This document shows positions 63,079 to 64,000 of a stretch of DNA of 64,000 nucleotides, in pieces. Both the position numbers and the translations under genes were made by a program. The notes below the pieces were generated by a model. That model did no database searches. It saw nothing but the letters and a program-made list of their open reading frames with translations, and was not told where the DNA came from. The number at the start of each line of letters is the position of its first letter. The first letter of the stretch is position 1. The stretch covers positions 97,413-161,412 of the forward strand of contig CAWHNT010000001.1 of NCBI GenBank assembly GCA_963830775.1, given 5' to 3'. Origin of the DNA: CAWHNT01 sp963830775. Lineage in GTDB: Bacteria > Pseudomonadota > Alphaproteobacteria > Geminicoccales > Geminicoccaceae.

Positions 63079-63832
63079 ATGTCTCTGGGTCCGATCGTAC
63101 GAACCAACACCTATGAGCTGGTCGCGATGCGGCTGATGGAGGAGATCGCGTCGCGACAGCTCCGCCCCGGCGATCCGATCCCCACGGAGCGCGAGCTGTC
63201 CGCCGAGTCCGGCGTCGGGCGCTCGTCGGTCCGCGAGGGTCTCCGGATGCTCGAGTCCCACGGCGTCGTGCGCCCGACGGGACAGGCGCAGTTCATCGTG
63301 GGCGACTACGACGGTTGCTGGTGCCTTCACTGCAGATGCTCGTCAGCCTCGGCCAGACCGATCTCGCGCAGGTCACCGCGCTGCGGTCGATCCTCGAGAT
63401 CGAGGCCGCCGGGCTGGCCGCGCGGGCGGCGACCGCCGAGGACCTCGAGGCGATGGAGCGGGCGCAGGCCCGCTTCGAGGAAGCGCTCGCGAGGCGGTCC
63501 AGCAGCGCCCTCGAGCACGACCTCGCCTTCCACATGGCGGTGGCGACCGCCGGCCGCAACAACGCGCTGATCGCCGTGGCGGTCGCGGTGCGAGCCGCAA
63601 TCGAGCGGTTGCTCGCGGGCGCCTTCCGGCCGGTGAGAGGCGGCGCCGCAACACCGGGCGATCCTCCGCGCCGTCAGCGACGGCGACAGCGCGCAGGCGA
63701 GGGCGCGAATCGCGGCACATGGACCGGATCCTGGAGACCCTGCCGTCGCGGCGGCGGGGACCGCCCGCGCTGGACGATCGCCTCACAGGGTATGAACGCG
63801 GCGGGGCGGTCCCGATGATGCGTGGACGCTGA
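63079..63832 (+). CDS. FadR-subfamily GntR transcriptional regulator (two frameshifts)
   Basis: About 250 residues. The winged helix is TYELVAMRLMEEIASRQLRP, GDPIPTERELSAESGVGRSS and VREGLRMLESHGVVRPTG. Shifts near 63,312 and 63,640 connect the all-helical FCD ligand domain: VTALRSILEIEAAGLAARAA, LEHDLAFHMAVATAGRNNAL, then ILRAVSDGDSAQARARIAAH and MDRILETL, with a stop at 63830. FCD regulators sense organic acids or sugar acids and usually repress the catabolic operon beside them. ATG 63079 has AGGA upstream; ATG 63067 is possible. Confidence 0.84.
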
Positions 63833-63850
63833 GCGCCGGCGATCGCCCGC

Positions 63851-63889
63851 CCCCCGGCCGGCAGCGAGCCGGCGGCGGGCCCGCCGGGG
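63851..63889 (+). terminator. GC-rich stem-loop after the regulator
   Basis: GCCGGC-AGCGA-GCCGGC (63857-63873) is followed by the palindrome GGCGGGCCCGCC (63874-63885). Both lie between the regulator stop and the next start codon. They could form one compound hairpin. No T-run is present. Confidence 0.45.
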
Positions 63890-63910
63890 CCTGAGCTAAC
63901 GTGGCCGGCG

Positions 63911-64000
63911 ATGCCCCGGAAGCCCGGACCTGACGCCGGCCGGGTCGAGTTCGACCTCAGCGGCCTGGTGCCCGTGTCGGTTCCCCGGCTGTCGGACACG
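63911..64000 (+). CDS. Start of an unidentified gene, cut by window edge
   Basis: ATG 63911 opens 30 codons without a stop (MPRKPGPDAGRVEFDLSGLV, then PVSVPRLSDT) up to the window end. There is no recognisable motif and no strong ribosome-binding site, so it is listed only as a possible gene. Confidence 0.3.
   Translation, partial: MPRKPGPDAGRVEFDLSGLVPVSVPRLSDT

Noticed and set aside
63373..63999. Long minus-strand frame at the right edge
   Set aside because: It is antisense to the FadR-type regulator and its composition is typical of a shadow frame.

Overview
The window is high-GC DNA. For about 57.7 kb it looks like one alphaproteobacterial chromosome, probably Rhodospirillales or Geminicoccales-like. 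The evidence is the gene order dapF-mtaB-ftsY facing ffh-rpsP-rimM-trmD-rplS-leuC, the order accB-accC-aat near a DUF2155 gene and an MlaD gene, the long-form HisG, and a ChoXWV choline importer. The genus is not resolvable by eye. The last ~6.2 kb (from about 57,760) reads differently. A D-threonine aldolase gene stops in mid-sequence and is joined to the 3' part of a sugar ABC binding-protein gene, followed by an actinobacteria-like catabolic cluster. This is either an assembly chimera or a fresh recombination junction.

Layout. 0-2.7 kb: decayed mobile DNA (IS256-type transposase fragment, serine recombinase pseudogene). 2.4-4.3 kb: DUF2218 protein, a YqjI-like PadR regulator with a His-rich N-terminus and a palindromic operator, and a secreted matrixin-like protease. 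4.4-7.7 kb: a CesT-family type III secretion chaperone followed by a ~930-residue protein that looks like its effector and carries a nucleotidyltransferase-like motif. 7.8-15.7 kb: M50/CBS protease, AsnC regulator with divergent EamA exporter, choXWV, and an RTX protein. 15.7-22 kb: xylulokinase, then histidine genes hisG-hisB-[Uma2]-hisH-hisF and a HisA-HisI-HisE triple fusion. 22-30 kb: PAP2, LysR, rhodanese, AAC(3), OmpA-like protein, Usp, an atypical nitrilase, and DegP. 30-37 kb: a two-component system, Bpt, AcuI, accBC and Aat. 37-49 kb: a second RTX protein and the housekeeping genes named above. 49-57.5 kb: MFS transporter, amidohydrolase, isochorismatase-like hydrolase, FixJ/MASE4 two-component system, and a cobalamin riboswitch ahead of a small coupled ORF and CobW. 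57.5-64 kb: the junction, then solute-binding protein, aldo/keto reductase, tautomerase, DddP-like M24 protein, 3-hydroxyisobutyrate-type dehydrogenase, DapA-like aldolase and FadR-type regulator.

Frameshifts are frequent, above all after 28 kb, and occur in genes that cannot be dispensable (ffh, accC). Most are single-base indels that restore a family-typical sequence when bridged. I read them mainly as sequence errors and annotate the bridged genes. No rRNA, tRNA, CRISPR array or replication origin was seen.

The best candidates for something undescribed are the orphan chaperone-effector pair, the HisAIE fusion with a Uma2-nuclease gene inside its operon, and the M24-centred catabolic cluster at the right end.
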